From NCBI RefSeq assembly GCF_016801865.2, contig NC_068938.1, positions 11,076,160 to 11,140,159 on the forward strand: a stretch of DNA of 64,000 nucleotides, in the 5' to 3' direction. Within the stretch, counting starts at the first letter, position 1; every line of letters begins with the position of its first letter. Both the position numbers and the translations under genes were made by a program. This document shows, piece by piece, positions 50,771 through 61,978 of the stretch. Under the pieces are notes generated by a model. The model did not search any database. It saw nothing but the letters and a program-made list of their open reading frames with translations, and was not told the origin of the DNA. The DNA is from Culex pipiens pallens (lineage: Eukaryota > Arthropoda > Insecta > Diptera > Culicidae).

Positions 50771-52744
50771 TTTTATTTTTTTATAGATTTTCTGGTGATA
50801 TGTGAAGCAAACTTACGGGAATTGTTCGTTTGATAATAAATTGAAAATATTTCGAGTGTTTAAAATGAATATCATTAGTCAATAATTACATTTCATCCGA
50901 AGATGAATTATGTATAAAATTTAGTCTTTAATCAAGACAATTTTGAATTCCGTATATTTGACCTTAAAGTAGTTGTACTTTTGAATATTATAAAAGGACA
51001 ATTTAAAATTTAATGAAACTATTTTGGCTATGGTGTTTTTTATCATTTCCGATAAAAAACATTAAAAATGTTTAAAATTTCTACGATTACCCCACCGGAA
51101 ATTCCCTTTCATCTTCGTCCTTATTTCCCAACCACCACACGACACGACTCCGCGTTCGTATAATCCTCGGCATTACATTTAGGACTCGCAGGTTTCGCAG
51201 TGCTCCGGAAAAAGGAATGCGCGCGCGGTTGTTTTCCAGCCACGATTGATGACAGCATCACCGACGACGACGACGGCCACAACGATGACGACAAGAGCAC
51301 CCTGTCGTCGGTTTCTCGTTGCAAGCAATTTCGCATTTTCGCTCCGTTCGTCGTAGGAGAAGTGAGATCGATTGCGCGCGCGTGTGTGCGAGATTTGATT
51401 GTTGGACTGGAGTTGGGTCGGGTTGGGTTGGCCCTCTCTATTGGTAGGCAGGATAAGGCAGCAAAACAAAAAAGGGACATGGTTCGGGTCTAGTTGGAGA
51501 TTGGCAGTTGCCAATCAGTCGTGTGAGCGTGAGTTTTGTGAGGGATTTTCGCTGTGACGAGTTGTCAGTTGTGTGGGATGTTTTGTTCTTGTTTTTTGTT
51601 TTGTTTTTCCGTTAGTTGGTGTCGCGCGTTTGACGAGGTGAGACGAAAGGAAAGGTGGCTGTTCCGGTTTGTTTTTTGGCGGGATTGACATTTTAGGTGT
51701 TTGTGTGAGTTTAAGACCATTTCGGATACATCAAGTGATAATAAAGTGTGAATGAGGTGTATGAATAAATATGAGAGGGAATGTCAGATGCTAGACTTAT
51801 TGAAGATATAAAATAAAACAATCATCCAAATTTCAATTCATTGTTCATGTATATTTTTTTCGTATTCATCGTTTAAAATTAAAAAAAAAGGCAGTAAATG
51901 ATGAAATCGCTATTCATTTGCCTAAAAATTAAGGGTTTTCAAATAGATTCTTTTCACAGCTGGTTGTAAAGTTGAACTTTTTTCGAAACATTTATTTTAG
52001 GGGAACCCACTTAAGTTTATGGGAATTTTTCAAAAGGTCTCCCCTGCTCTAGTGGTGTGGTAAAGTTTTGTTCAAAATGAGAGAAGTGGTTGATACTCGA
52101 GGTTAAAATGATGAAGTGATAAACAAATGATTTTCACACAAAAATGGTCTTTTCAAAACAATCCTTGAGAACGGAATGACTCAACGGTTTTGATGTAAAG
52201 TCTTATTTTTTGAACTATTACTTTATTTCTCTTAGAAAAAAGCTGACTAAACTATCGATGATGATAAACAAAACAATTTTTTTCTTTAAGTTGTTAAAAA
52301 TAATTGAAAGGTTTTCAATTTTTTAATACTTTTTTTCGATTATTCCAATCAATTATTTTTATTCTATTTTCCATCTTAAATTTCAAATGCCCTGAATATA
52401 TTTTTCAACGCTCTGCAATATTCAAATTTTAACTACATAAAGGAAATTTAAAAGATGTAATAGTAAATTTTCTTTAGCGTGTTTGTAATTGATGTAAACA
52501 TATTGGAATATATTGACCAAAGCTTTTTTTTAAATATTTATGATGAAACTGGAGTTTTTTGAGAACATTGAAAGGTAGATTTGATGAAAACTGATTAGGC
52601 CAATGAATTATTTTAAGTTCCTCCTAACTTTTATTGAAAAATCAGAGGGCAACATAAGGACTTTCTATGCTTTTTTTTTTAATTTAGGGCCACGATCGGT
52701 TAGATCAAATTTAGGATTGTTTTCTCTCGTATTTTTTTTGATAT
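50771..52744. other. Intergenic DNA with one GC-richer island
   Basis: The island at about 51100-51700 is repeat-poor, with CGACGACGACGG runs and frames of 97-119 codons on both strands that lack domains; it could be a promoter region. The rest is AT-rich with nothing recognisable. Confidence 0.35.
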
Positions 52745-53685
52745 ATTGTCCAGATTTAATTATCCAGGAGCGGCCGTGGCTGACTGGTTACGGTGTTCGC
52801 TTTCTAAGCGAATGGTCCTGGGTTCGATTCCCATCTGCTCCCAACGAGAAAGTATAGGAAATATAAATCTTGAAACACTGAACATGAACGAAAAATCAAA
52901 GTCGCCCGAGTCGGGGTTCGATCCCCCGTCCTTTGGATTGGTAAGCAAAAAATGCTAACCACTAGGCCATCACGGCTTGGTGAGCGACGCCTGGAATTAG
53001 GAATACTGTTACTATCAACTATATACGCGCTGGGTCCTTGTCCATTTGACAAGGGTTCGGAAGTTCTAAATAACGTTTGAACCCGATTGGTGCAAACGTT
53101 CTTCAGGGCGGGGCTTGTCGATAAAAGCTGAGGGACCTCGCGCTCGGCTAGCCAGCGTAGAAATGGGTCACCGAAGCTCGGCAGAGCTAACACATTCCAA
53201 ATGCCTATGCGAGTTATTTGTATGTATAGAATGAAGATCTATAAATACATGGAAACAACTCAATTTGTAAGAAGCGACCGCGTGGTCCCGTTTGGTTGGT
53301 TGCACACACACACACACATTGTCCAGATTTAATTATCCGAAGGCCTCAGAAAAAATTTTCTTCGGATAATCAAATATTCGAGTCACCACAGATTTTTTTT
53401 CCGTCTTATTTTTTATTGTTTAGTTTTTGTTTGATCCCTAAGCTATTCCAGAGTAATTTCTAATTTTTAATTCCAAGATGGCAGCCCAAATGGTGGTGAT
53501 TTGGATAAAAATGCATATTTTTTTATTTTAAGGGTAATCAAACATTCAAACTTGACTAAAATAGGGTCGCAGAGTTTAAATTTGATGGTTAATGTAACCA
53601 AATCTGAAAATACGAAAAAAAATATGCATATATATATATATTCGTGATTCGATTACCGAAGCTTCGGAAAATGGAGTCTGAACTG
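52745..53685 (-). mobile_element. Pogo-like element (copy 2), interrupted by a SINE
   Basis: The left end ATTGTCCAGATTTAATTATCC plus GAAGG and the right end GAAAATGGAGTCTGAACTG are degraded forms of the 41045 element's ends. The phrase CCAAGATGGCAGCCCAAATG is the reverse complement of a phrase in that copy. Without the insertion it is about 370 bp, matching the 380-bp relative. Confidence 0.75.
52766..53317 (+). mobile_element. 552-bp SINE with two convergent tRNA-like heads and a (CA)n tail
   Basis: It is flanked by a perfect 21-bp direct repeat (52745-52765 and 53318-53338, beginning ATTGTCCAGATT). The first head, 52767-52841, folds almost as a whole tRNA: GGAGCGG pairs with CTGCTCC, and TTCGC-TTTCTAA-GCGAA gives anticodon TCT (Arg). 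A second tRNA-like sequence lies on the minus strand at about 52976-52900, with TGGCCTAGTGG and a T-arm CGGGG/CCCCG. The rest is a non-coding body ending in (CA)n. The 129-codon minus frame is spurious. Confidence 0.9.
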
Positions 53686-54575
53686 TTGCATTATGGTAAT
53701 AATGTATAACGCACATCCATCCTTGGAATTCCCGAGACAAAATTTCCGAGATTTTTCCAAAACAGGATCCTGGGTATTTTAGCAATTCCCGAAACTGAAA
53801 ACAAATTGAAATTGCTGATTTTGGTGCGGAAATAGATAAAAAGTTGAATACTTAGTAATTGATAGGCTTAGTGATTTTTCACGCTCAAAAATTGCAAATT
53901 TCACGGGGACCTTAATTTCAAAACACCAAATTTCACGGAAATTTCGCGGAAAGTGAAAAATGTTAAAATAACTATCAAAATCATAAGCTAAACTTACGGA
54001 AACTACTTTTTGCTTTATTTATAATGTTTTCAATAAACTTAAACAGTCTTAACGTTCAACGTGACACTCAAAAAAACTTTTAGTAATTTAAAAAAAGTCC
54101 ACTTGGTTTATGGATGGGCTCTATATCTAGAGCATGCGTATTGTCATTTATTGAGCTGCTTTTTTAATGTTTGACTAATATAGCTAAACAGTTTTCGCTG
54201 ATTTGCTACTATTTTATCCTTTACATTTTATTGAATTTCATATCAAAGCCAAATTCAACAAAACAATCTAACAATTAACTTTTATTGTGACATTTTGCCC
54301 CGTTTAAAATATTTTTAGAATTTTCATCTCACTTTTCAAAAACAAAATTTAAAATCGATAGGCAAAAATAATTTTATCTGTAACTAACCCAAGTAACATT
54401 TTTTCCAGGAGTTCTACAAGAGCTCTTCAAGATAGCTACAGCATAGCAGTTTGGACCGCGGTAGGATAAACTCTCTTCAAGTACTCTTCCAAACTCCTGA
54501 AGAAGTTTTGAAGGGAATTTTATCCTACCGCGGTCCAAACTGCTATGCTGTAGCTATCTTGAAGAGCTCTTGTAG

Positions 54576-54792
54576 TGTGAATACAAAGAGACGAGTTGTT
54601 CCTTTTAATTCCGCTATATATTTTAATATCTTGACAGATACGTATTTCGTCTACTACTTGCAGACTTCATCAGTGTTCTGTTCTCGACAGAACACTGATG
54701 AAGTCTGCAAGTAGTAGACGAAATACGTATCTGTCAAGATATTAAAATATATAGCGGAATTAAAAGGAACAACTCGTCTCTTTGTATTCACA
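54576..54792. repeat. 217-bp near-perfect palindrome
   Basis: By eye, arms 54576-54681 and 54687-54792 (106 bp each) are exact reverse complements around the loop TCTCG. They carry a hammerhead-like core on each strand. The outer words TGTGAATACAAAGAGACGAG and its mirror mark the ends. It lies within the CCCAAGT element. Confidence 0.95.
54695..54735 (+). ncRNA. Hammerhead-ribozyme-like core (and mirror copy 54633-54673 on minus strand)
   Basis: The order is CTGATGA (54695-54701), a stem II of GTCT/AGAC with loop GCAAGTAGT, GAAA (54720-54723), a short possible stem III, and GTC at 54733-54735 as the cleavage triplet. These are the conserved hammerhead pieces in the right order and spacing. 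No good stem I pairs in cis, so self-cleavage as a monomer is doubtful. Motifs of this kind are known from Penelope-like retroelements. Confidence 0.45.
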
Positions 54793-56080
54793 GTAATGCA
54801 TTCTGCTAAAACGCTCAACCAAACCACAAAGCTCTTGTAGAACTCCTGGAAAAAATGTGACTTGGGAAATCTTCAAAATTTCATTTTAAATCCGAACAGA
54901 AAACAAACATTTTTTTAAATTTCCACGGGAGCCATTCACCCAAATATTTAAATATCGTGAAAATTAAACAGGTGAAATTGTCTTAAAGTTGACTTAAAAG
55001 ATAAAAAAAAAACTAACTAATAAATAATAATTTAATGTTGAATAACCAAGCATGAGTCTTTTTATTTCTTTTTAAATTATATGTTTCAAATCTCAAATTA
55101 AATAATAACTAAATTGTTATAAAGGCTAATGAAAATGTTAGTTTCCTAAGTAAAATTGATAAAATATTTTTTAGAGTATCAAGTAAATAGCAATCTATAT
55201 TCTCAATATTTTTCTTTACTCTAATGAATTTCAATTTTTCAATCTATTTTTTTGCTCCTCCGTTAAATCATTGACCGGAAGAAAAGGGAAAGACAACTTT
55301 TTTCACTGAATGTTACTTTTACAAGAATGTTTGCTTTTAATTGCTTTCTAAAAAAAATCAATGAAATTAAAAAATAAATTTGTAGAATCTTAAACAAAAT
55401 ATCACAAAACACTTGTTCAATCAAATTAAACAAGTTTCGGTTGAAAAATGCAGAGTTTATAAAAAAATTGCGGGAATAATTTTTTTCTTTGACTGATTTT
55501 TATTAACATCATTTAAGTTTTCGCAGCATTCACTTCTTAGTAAATGTTCTATCAATTTCATGTTAATGTAGATTTTGTTAACAATTTTTCAAATGGTTCT
55601 TATGACATTTTTCAATTGAAAACTAATTAAATTTACTAGAAAAGTCTTTTATGAATGAAATATTGATTATGTTATTATTTTAATGAATTGATTTGAGAAA
55701 ATTGATAAATTTCACGGAATTTCGCGGGAATCTTCAAATTTCACGAATTTCACGCTGTCCGCGAAATCGTGAAAATTCACTAACCCTAGTAATTGTTAAC
55801 AGATTTACTGCATTGCATTGCAATGATATTCATGTTTTATTAGCTTTCATTCTTTCATTCATTCATTCTAATATAAGAAATATTTTAAAATTTTAGTTAA
55901 CAGATCGCCAAAATGCCTAGCGCTTTCAAAATATTTTTATTAATTTCATTCAATTTTGAAAAAAATGGGTATGATTGACGTAAATTCATGATTTTAAAAT
56001 AAACAAAAATAATATCATATTTGATTATTTTTAATCAAACACAGTCAAGACTGCTATTTAAGCCATTTTAAATGCACAAT

Positions 56081-56346
56081 GCTTTTTTTTATTGATATCG
56101 ATTAACAGAAACAGAACATAATAATTTGTACACCGATTTCCAATCATATTGCTCTAAAATCTTCTGTACCTACCTATTCATGCTGTAGTCCTGATTTTCC
56201 CCAGATGGTGGTTGTGACTTAAAGATAATTTGTAATATATTGAAAAACATGAAACTCTAACTTATTTCAAACTTTACATTGACTGTCGTTTTCTTACATT
56301 TTAAAAGAAATTTCAAAAGCATTTCTAGTTATGTTGAAAAAAATTT
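56081..56346. other. AT-rich spacer
   Basis: Nothing recognisable between two mobile elements. Confidence 0.4.
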
Positions 56347-56656
56347 GCATTATTTTATGAAATTCTGTGTAATAGTACACCTTGAAATATGTAGCCCATC
56401 AGTATGGGAAACATACTTGACCGAAATGTCAAGCTCAAATATACGTTTATCCTTTCCATTTTTCATCGGTCTGATGGCCGAGCGGGCTAAGGCGCCAGTC
56501 CTTACTTTAGGTGCTGGGTTTGAGTCCCGTCGTCTTTTGTCGTCTTTTTTTTTGTGTTTACAAAAAATGTACATGCAGCGTGTAATTTTAAGTGTTTTTA
56601 CGAAGGTGATGTGCATGCTTTTGTATGCGATTTTACCATCGGATTTTTTTGCTGTG
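56347..56656 (+). mobile_element. Element with internal tRNA-Leu/Ser-like sequence, + copy
   Basis: Box A TGGCCGAGCGGG (56475-56486) and box B GGTTTGAGTCC (56517-56527) lie in a tRNA-like stretch starting at about 56467. It ends ATCGGATTTTTTTGCTGTG. Sequence is shared with the reverse copy at 56884-57253 on both sides of the tRNA part, so the tRNA sits inside the element rather than at its head. The left end is degraded. Confidence 0.7.
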
Positions 56657-56857
56657 TAAGTTACAGACGATTTAAGATGAAAATTTCGCCATGCCCAAAG
56701 CGAACTGTCAAGCTTTGCGAGATTTTTTCTCTGAACGATATTTCAAGATGGGGTGGACAAAATTGGCTGAAATTTGGGGTGAAGACTCGCAAGACATATC
56801 TCGTGTGCACAACGAAGACCAATTTTGAAATTTTGCATTTTTTTAAATACATAAATC

Positions 56858-58952
56858 AAAAACTAACATAATCCACCTGTGTGCACAGCAAAAAATCCGA
56901 TGGTAAAATCGCATGCTAAAGCATGCACATCACCTTCGTCAAAATAAACACTTAATATTACACACTGCATGTACAATTTTTGCAACACACAAAAAAAAAG
57001 TTGCAACCGACGGGATTCAAACCCAGCACCAACAGTAAGGACTGGCGCCTAAGCCAACTCGGCCATCAGACCGATGTAAAGCTGCATGGATAAACGCATA
57101 TATGAGCTTGACATTTCGGTCAAGTAGGTTTCCCATACTGATGGGCTACATATTTCAGGATGTAAAATCACATAAAATTGCATAAAATAATGCAATATTT
57201 ATTTTACACCCAGGTCTTTTACACGCAGCTGGATTACTACTTTTTTAGCTGTGTGGTTGATGCCTTCCTCACTTTTTACCAACAATGGGTAATATGAGAG
57301 GTTTGGACACATATTCCAGCTATTTTTTTAGGTCCAGAAAAATAAGTACACAGATATAACTTAAGTTGTTATAGCTCGAGACAGGTTTGCCAGATTTTCT
57401 ATTATGTGGACTCGTTGGAAAGGTCTCTTGATTACCTAACCAACGATGGGTCGGATGATGGATCCGGACATCGTTTACGTGCATTAAAGTGAGATCCGGT
57501 TTCAAAAAAGTACATAAATATCACTTAAGTGGTCATAACTCGAGACAGGGTTGCCAGATTTTCAATTATGTGGACTCGTTGGGAAGGTCTCTTGATTACC
57601 TAACCAATGATGGGTCGGATGATGGATCCGGACATCGTTTACATGCATTTAAGTGAGATCCGGTTTCAAAAAAGTACATAAATATCACTTAAGTGGTCAT
57701 AACTCGAGACAGGTTTGCCAGATTTTCTATTATGTGGACTCGTTGGAAAGGTCTCTTGATTACCTAACCAACGATGGGTCGGATGATGGATCCGGACATC
57801 GTTTACATGCATTTAAGTGAGATCCGGCTTCAAAAAAGTACATAAATATCACTTAAGTGGTCATAAATCGAGACAGGGTTGCCAGATTTTCAATTATGTG
57901 GACTCTTTGGGAAGGTCTCTTGATTACCTAACCAATGATGGATCGGATGATGGATCCGGACATCGTTTACATGCATTTAAGTGAGATCTGGCTTCAAAAA
58001 AGTACATAAATATCACTTAAGTGGTCATAAATCGAGACAGGGTTGCCAGATTTTCAATTATGTGAACTCTTTGGGAAGGTCTCTTGATTACCTAACCAAT
58101 GATGGGTCGGATGATGGATCCGGACATCGTTTACATGCATTTAAGTGAGATCCGGCTTCAAAAAAGTACATAAATATCACTTAAGTGGTCATAACTCGAG
58201 ACAGGGTTGCCAGATTTTCAATTATGTGGACTCGTTGGGAAGGTCTCTTGATTACCTAACCAATGATGGGTCGGATGATGGATCCGGACATCGTTTACAT
58301 GCATTTAAGTGAGATCCGGCTTCAAAAAAAGTACATAAATATCACTTAAGTGGTCATAACTCGAGACAGGGTTGCCAGATTTTCAATTATGTGGACTCTT
58401 TGGGAAGGTCTCTTGATTACCTAACCAATGATGGGTCGGATGATGGATCCGGACATCGTTTACATGCATTTAAGTGAGATCCGGCTTCAAAAAAGTACAT
58501 AAATATCACTTAAGTGGTCATAACTCGAGACAGGGTTGCCAGATCTTCAATGTTGTGGACTCGTTGGAAAGGTTTTTCGATAACCTAACCAACGATGGGT
58601 CGGATGATGGATCCGGACATCGTTTACATGCATATAATTGAGAGCCGGATATATGTGAAAACACATTTTTATACATAACTTTTGAACTACTTATCGAAAC
58701 TTCAAACAATTCAATAGCGATGTATGGGACCTTAAACCAAGTCGAATGCAACTGGTTCGATCAAAATCGGTTCAGCCAGTGCTGAGAAAACTTGGCAAGA
58801 TTTTTGAACACATACATACATACACACACAGACATTTGTTCAGTTTTCGATTCTGAGTCAATTTGTATATATGAAGGTGGGTCTTCGAGCCTTTAATAAA
58901 AAGTTCATTTTTAGAGCAGGATTATAGCCTTACCTCAGTGAGGAAGGCAAAA
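56858..58952 (+). mobile_element. VNTR-bearing non-autonomous element, copy D (8 units), interrupted
   Basis: The left tip AAAACTAACATAATCCACCT at 56858 is separated from TGTGGTTGATGCCTTCCTCA (from 57252) by a nested insertion. Eight tandem units of about 163-166 bp follow (57378 to 58526), then the conserved tail, a short (CATA)n/(CA)n tract near 58811-58830, and the right end CAGTGAGGAAGGCAAAA. Units here are closely alike (AATTATGTGGACTC variant), implying recent homogenisation. Confidence 0.88.
56884..57253 (-). mobile_element. tRNA-Leu/Ser-like bearing element, minus copy nested in copy D
   Basis: It starts CACAGCAAAAAATCCGATGG and ends CTTTTTTAGCTGTG, short inverted ends. TG on each side may be a 2-bp duplication: the family's intact site reads CACCTATGTGGTTGATGCC. 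Its middle is the reverse complement of the tRNA-like stretch in the 56347 copy (GGCGCC, ACTCGGCCATCAGACC). Confidence 0.8.
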
Positions 58953-61640
58953 CGTTCGATTTTTATATGAAAAACATGAAAATATTTTTTATCTTTTTTA
59001 AAAATAAGAATTTTGAAAATTGGCTTTCGTCATGCAGACAGGACCAGTTAAACGAATCTTCACCAATATTTTGAGCCGATTTTGTCAAAGCAGTGTTGAG
59101 ATATTGTGGCACCCGTTTTTTTAATGTTTACTTCATAAAGCTGTATCTCGGAATGTCTTCAAATTTATTTTGTTTCTAGTAGAAAATGAATATTTTAATG
59201 TCCTGATAACAGATTTTAAAAAAGATTAGGCTTGAAGTTTGAAATTAAGTTTTTTTTGTTTGCACCCCCCTCCATCTTCTCGATCAACACCAGATTGATT
59301 TTTGATTCAAATAAAGAACAATGAATTTATAACTAAACTAAAATTTCATGTTTAGAAGTTATTTCAAAAGTGCAATTATAGTCATACTCATATTTGATAC
59401 GTTTATCAACTGAATTTAGTCTTTATTTATCACCAAAAAAACTTCATTATCCCGTTACGAGAATCGTAATGACCTCTGGATTGAAAATCCAGTACAACGC
59501 TAGTCGACATAAAATCCTAATCAGGATTACTTTAAATAGTTATTTTCAATTTTTCTAAGTAGCATCAAGCCGAAAAAATGCTGAACTTTTTTTTCCTAGC
59601 TATGTAAATTATCTGATCTAGTTTGTTTATTTCCTTAATTTGCAACAATGTATAAAAATATCATTATTCCTGGAAATTTCAACCGAATTTCCTGAGAATC
59701 GAAAGACACAAGAATTTACAACTTCTTGTGAATTTTCGCACATCCCCCTTTAATTACAATGTAATAGAATCGAAAAGAGAATTTTAAGATTTTAAAACAT
59801 TGAGTTGTTTTTAGTATTGATGCAAGTTGTTGAATTATTAATCAATTGATATAATAAATTTATTTACCGTTACTGAACCTCTACAACATCCTAACCAATT
59901 ATCACCTCAATCAACCAATCTCTTACAAGCTCCATTTCGCAACCTCAAACCACCACCAACACCACGCTCATTGACGCCGTGTCAACCCCAATCAAAACCG
60001 CTGAAAAGCCTTGCTCTCAACGCGTATCACTTTCAAACGGGATTCCTCCGCAGCAAAGGCAACATTCCAATCGAACAACCCATAATCCGCCTGAAACGAC
60101 GATCGACCACCCACCACCATTCAGAGATTTAACCACAGCCACACACCAACACAATTATATCGATCGTTTTGGCGTTTGCGTTTCTGTGTGCGTAAGAGGT
60201 TCCAGTTTTTCCTACCCCCCTAAAAAAGAAATGAAATGAAATGAAGAAAAACAACATGGCGCTTTTATGACCCCAAATAGCAGAAAACCGTTTACTGGTA
60301 CGAGTCTATTTGGGAACGTGAAATGCCCAACCTTAAGACCTCTATTCGCGCAAGCTGCTGCTGCTCCCTTCAATTTGAATATAATTGATGGGGTTCGTAC
60401 TTTATCTCTTTTTCACATTGTTAGAGGGGTCCCTCTCTTCGCCATCATCACCGGTCAAGGGTTTTATCGTTTTCTTCGAGCGCAGCGCGCCAACCCCGCG
60501 AGATGATGATGATCTTTGGAAGTCTGTGCGCTCCCTTTGGCCAGGGCGCCGCCCGGCCGCTAGTGACCATCGAGAGTCGCGGCTGCCAACAACGCTTTTG
60601 AAATATCGAGCTCTTCTCCGCGGCCGCGCGGCAGTTCGTCAAAAATCAACAACTATAACTCGTGAGCGCGCGTCTTCTTGGTTCCGAAAAGTTTCGATCC
60701 CAAAGCCCCCGTCCCGATGACCTCGCAGTGAGTGTCCTCCACCCGAATGCGAGGTTCATCGCTTGTTTTCGCGCGCGCGCGCGTTCAAGTCTCTCAGCAC
60801 TCTCTCTAATGGGGTCCAAAATGATCACACCTTGAGTTGCGCTACCCTCGTGTCGGTGCTGCTGAAGAGTAAGTGGTGGTGGTGGTGGTAAACTGCTGAC
60901 CAGCAGCAAGGAGGTATTCTGGAGTAGGAGCGAGGCGGAGGTCGAAGAAGTGTAGAGAACAGTCCAAAAACGGAGATAATCGAGAGTGGAGAAATCGAAG
61001 GAAAACAACAAATTTTTCGAAACAAGCCGCTGCAAGACACGAAAACGTGTGAATCTTTGTGTGTGTGTGCGTGTGTATGTGTGTGCCGACGACGTGGGGT
61101 GGAAAAAGAGAAACACATATCGACAAGGGGGCAAAAAATCAGTTATTTCCAATCACACAGGCCGAGCGACGCTCCCTGCAACGCAGTGTCTAGTAGTAAT
61201 TACATTGCTAGCGGATCCGGAAGTGGAAGGTGAGGTGACAGCGGTGAAGTGAAAATTACGAGGGAAATTTTTAAATTTCCAGTGAACAGAAAAATAAGTT
61301 CTTTGCAATGCGAATTCAACAAACGAAACAGTTATCGCTAGGAAAAACATTGAAAGTAAGCTCGGTGATACCATGGAGTAATGTCCGGCAGGATACAGGA
61401 CAGCAGGAAAAGTGGGACTTGTGTGTTTGAATCAATAGTGGAGGAAGAAGCAGGAGTGGGGGTCTCTTCTGAGCGATGAGTAGTAGGGGGAGGAGTAAGA
61501 CATGGAGCAGATGGAGCGATGGTTGTAGTACGAGCAGGTTGCCCCAGGCTTTTATCGTTTGGACCTTGGTGGGAGTTATTGGAAGGTGAGTTGAGTTTTA
61601 TGAATTGTAACATAATGTCATCAAAAGTAAATTGAAACAT
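58953..61640. other. Intergenic DNA; GC-rich possible promoter/first-exon region at 59900-61300
   Basis: The right part is repeat-poor and rich in CpG, with a (CG)7 run at 60770-60783 and (GGT)n near 60875. Donor-like sites GTAAGT at 60869 and AAG|GTGAGG at 61230 suggest that a first exon could end here, but no start-site motif pair as good as that at 9421 was found. Overlapping frames of 60-168 codons on both strands are biased in composition and carry no domain. Confidence 0.3.
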
Positions 61641-61649
61641 TTGGCAAGA

Positions 61650-61978
61650 TTCAAGAGGTCTAGAAGGACTCTTCAAGATAGCTACAGCATAACAATTTGG
61701 AACGCGGAAGGATTTAATTCCTTTCAATCCTCTTTTAAGAGTTTGGAAGAGTATTTGAAGAGAGTTTTATCCATCCGCGGTCCAAATTGCCAAGCTGTAG
61801 TTTTCTTTGTTTTGTTTTGTTTGGAGGGAAAAGCCCGTTTGAGTGGATCGCCAACTGATGGGTCCTTCTCAAATAATCACAAAACCTCTTTTTTTATTGT
61901 CAACAGATTTACAGTCCAAATGACAAAAAGGCTTGAAGAGCTCTTGTAGAACTCCTGAAACTATTTTTGTTGCTTGAG
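61650..61978 (-). mobile_element. Diverged relative of the CCCAAGT foldback element
   Basis: CTCTTCAAGATAGCTACAGC, an AACGCGGAAGGAT block and its partner ATCCATCCGCGGTCC, and GAAGAGCTCTTGTAGAACTC match the 54388 element. An extra stretch at about 61800-61925 interrupts one arm. Confidence 0.7.

Larger units (their letters stand above)
54388..54866. mobile_element. CCCAAGT foldback element with inner hairpin
   Basis: CCCAAGTAACATTTTTTCCA with GGAGTTCTACAAGAGCT is mirrored at the right end, TGGAAAAAATGTGACTTGGG. Inside, 54409-54575 is a second hairpin whose arms contain GGACCGCGGTAGGATAAA and its exact mirror. A related, more diverged copy is at about 61650-61978. A 217-bp palindrome interrupts it. 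Confidence 0.85.
53865..55786. mobile_element. TTAGTGA..TCACTAACC element nested in the CCCGGG element
   Basis: GGCTTAGTGATTTTTCACG is mirrored by CGTGAAAATTCACTAACC, with TTTCACGGAAATTTCGCGGA-type subterminal words at both ends. The flanks TAGTAATTGATA (53853-53864) and TAGTAATTGTTA (55787-55798) match at 11 of 12. The interior is AT-rich and non-coding apart from another nested element. Confidence 0.75.
53700..56080. mobile_element. CCCGGG-type element, copy 2 (degraded host of nested insertions)
   Basis: CATCCATCCTTGGAATTCCC and TTTTTCCAAAACAGGATCC parallel the left end of the 39126 copy. GAAATAGAT..AGTTGAATAC and, after the inserted element, AAAATGCCTAGCGCTTT continue the match. The right boundary is approximate. 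It is split by the 53865-55786 element. Confidence 0.6.

Noticed and set aside
51121..51514. Overlapping 97-119-codon frames on both strands
   Set aside because: They arise from CGA/GAC-rich DNA with simultaneous openness in three frames and have no recognisable family.
52767..52841. tRNA-Arg(TCT) gene candidate with nearly complete cloverleaf
   Set aside because: It sits at the start of a 552-bp insertion with a 21-bp direct repeat, so it is a SINE head. The T-stem has a mismatch. A covariance score would settle residual doubt.
60646..61152. 168-codon open frame on the minus strand, with several overlapping frames on both strands
   Set aside because: Composition is dominated by CA/GT repeats (THTHTHT) and (CG)n, the other frames are also open, and no domain is recognisable.
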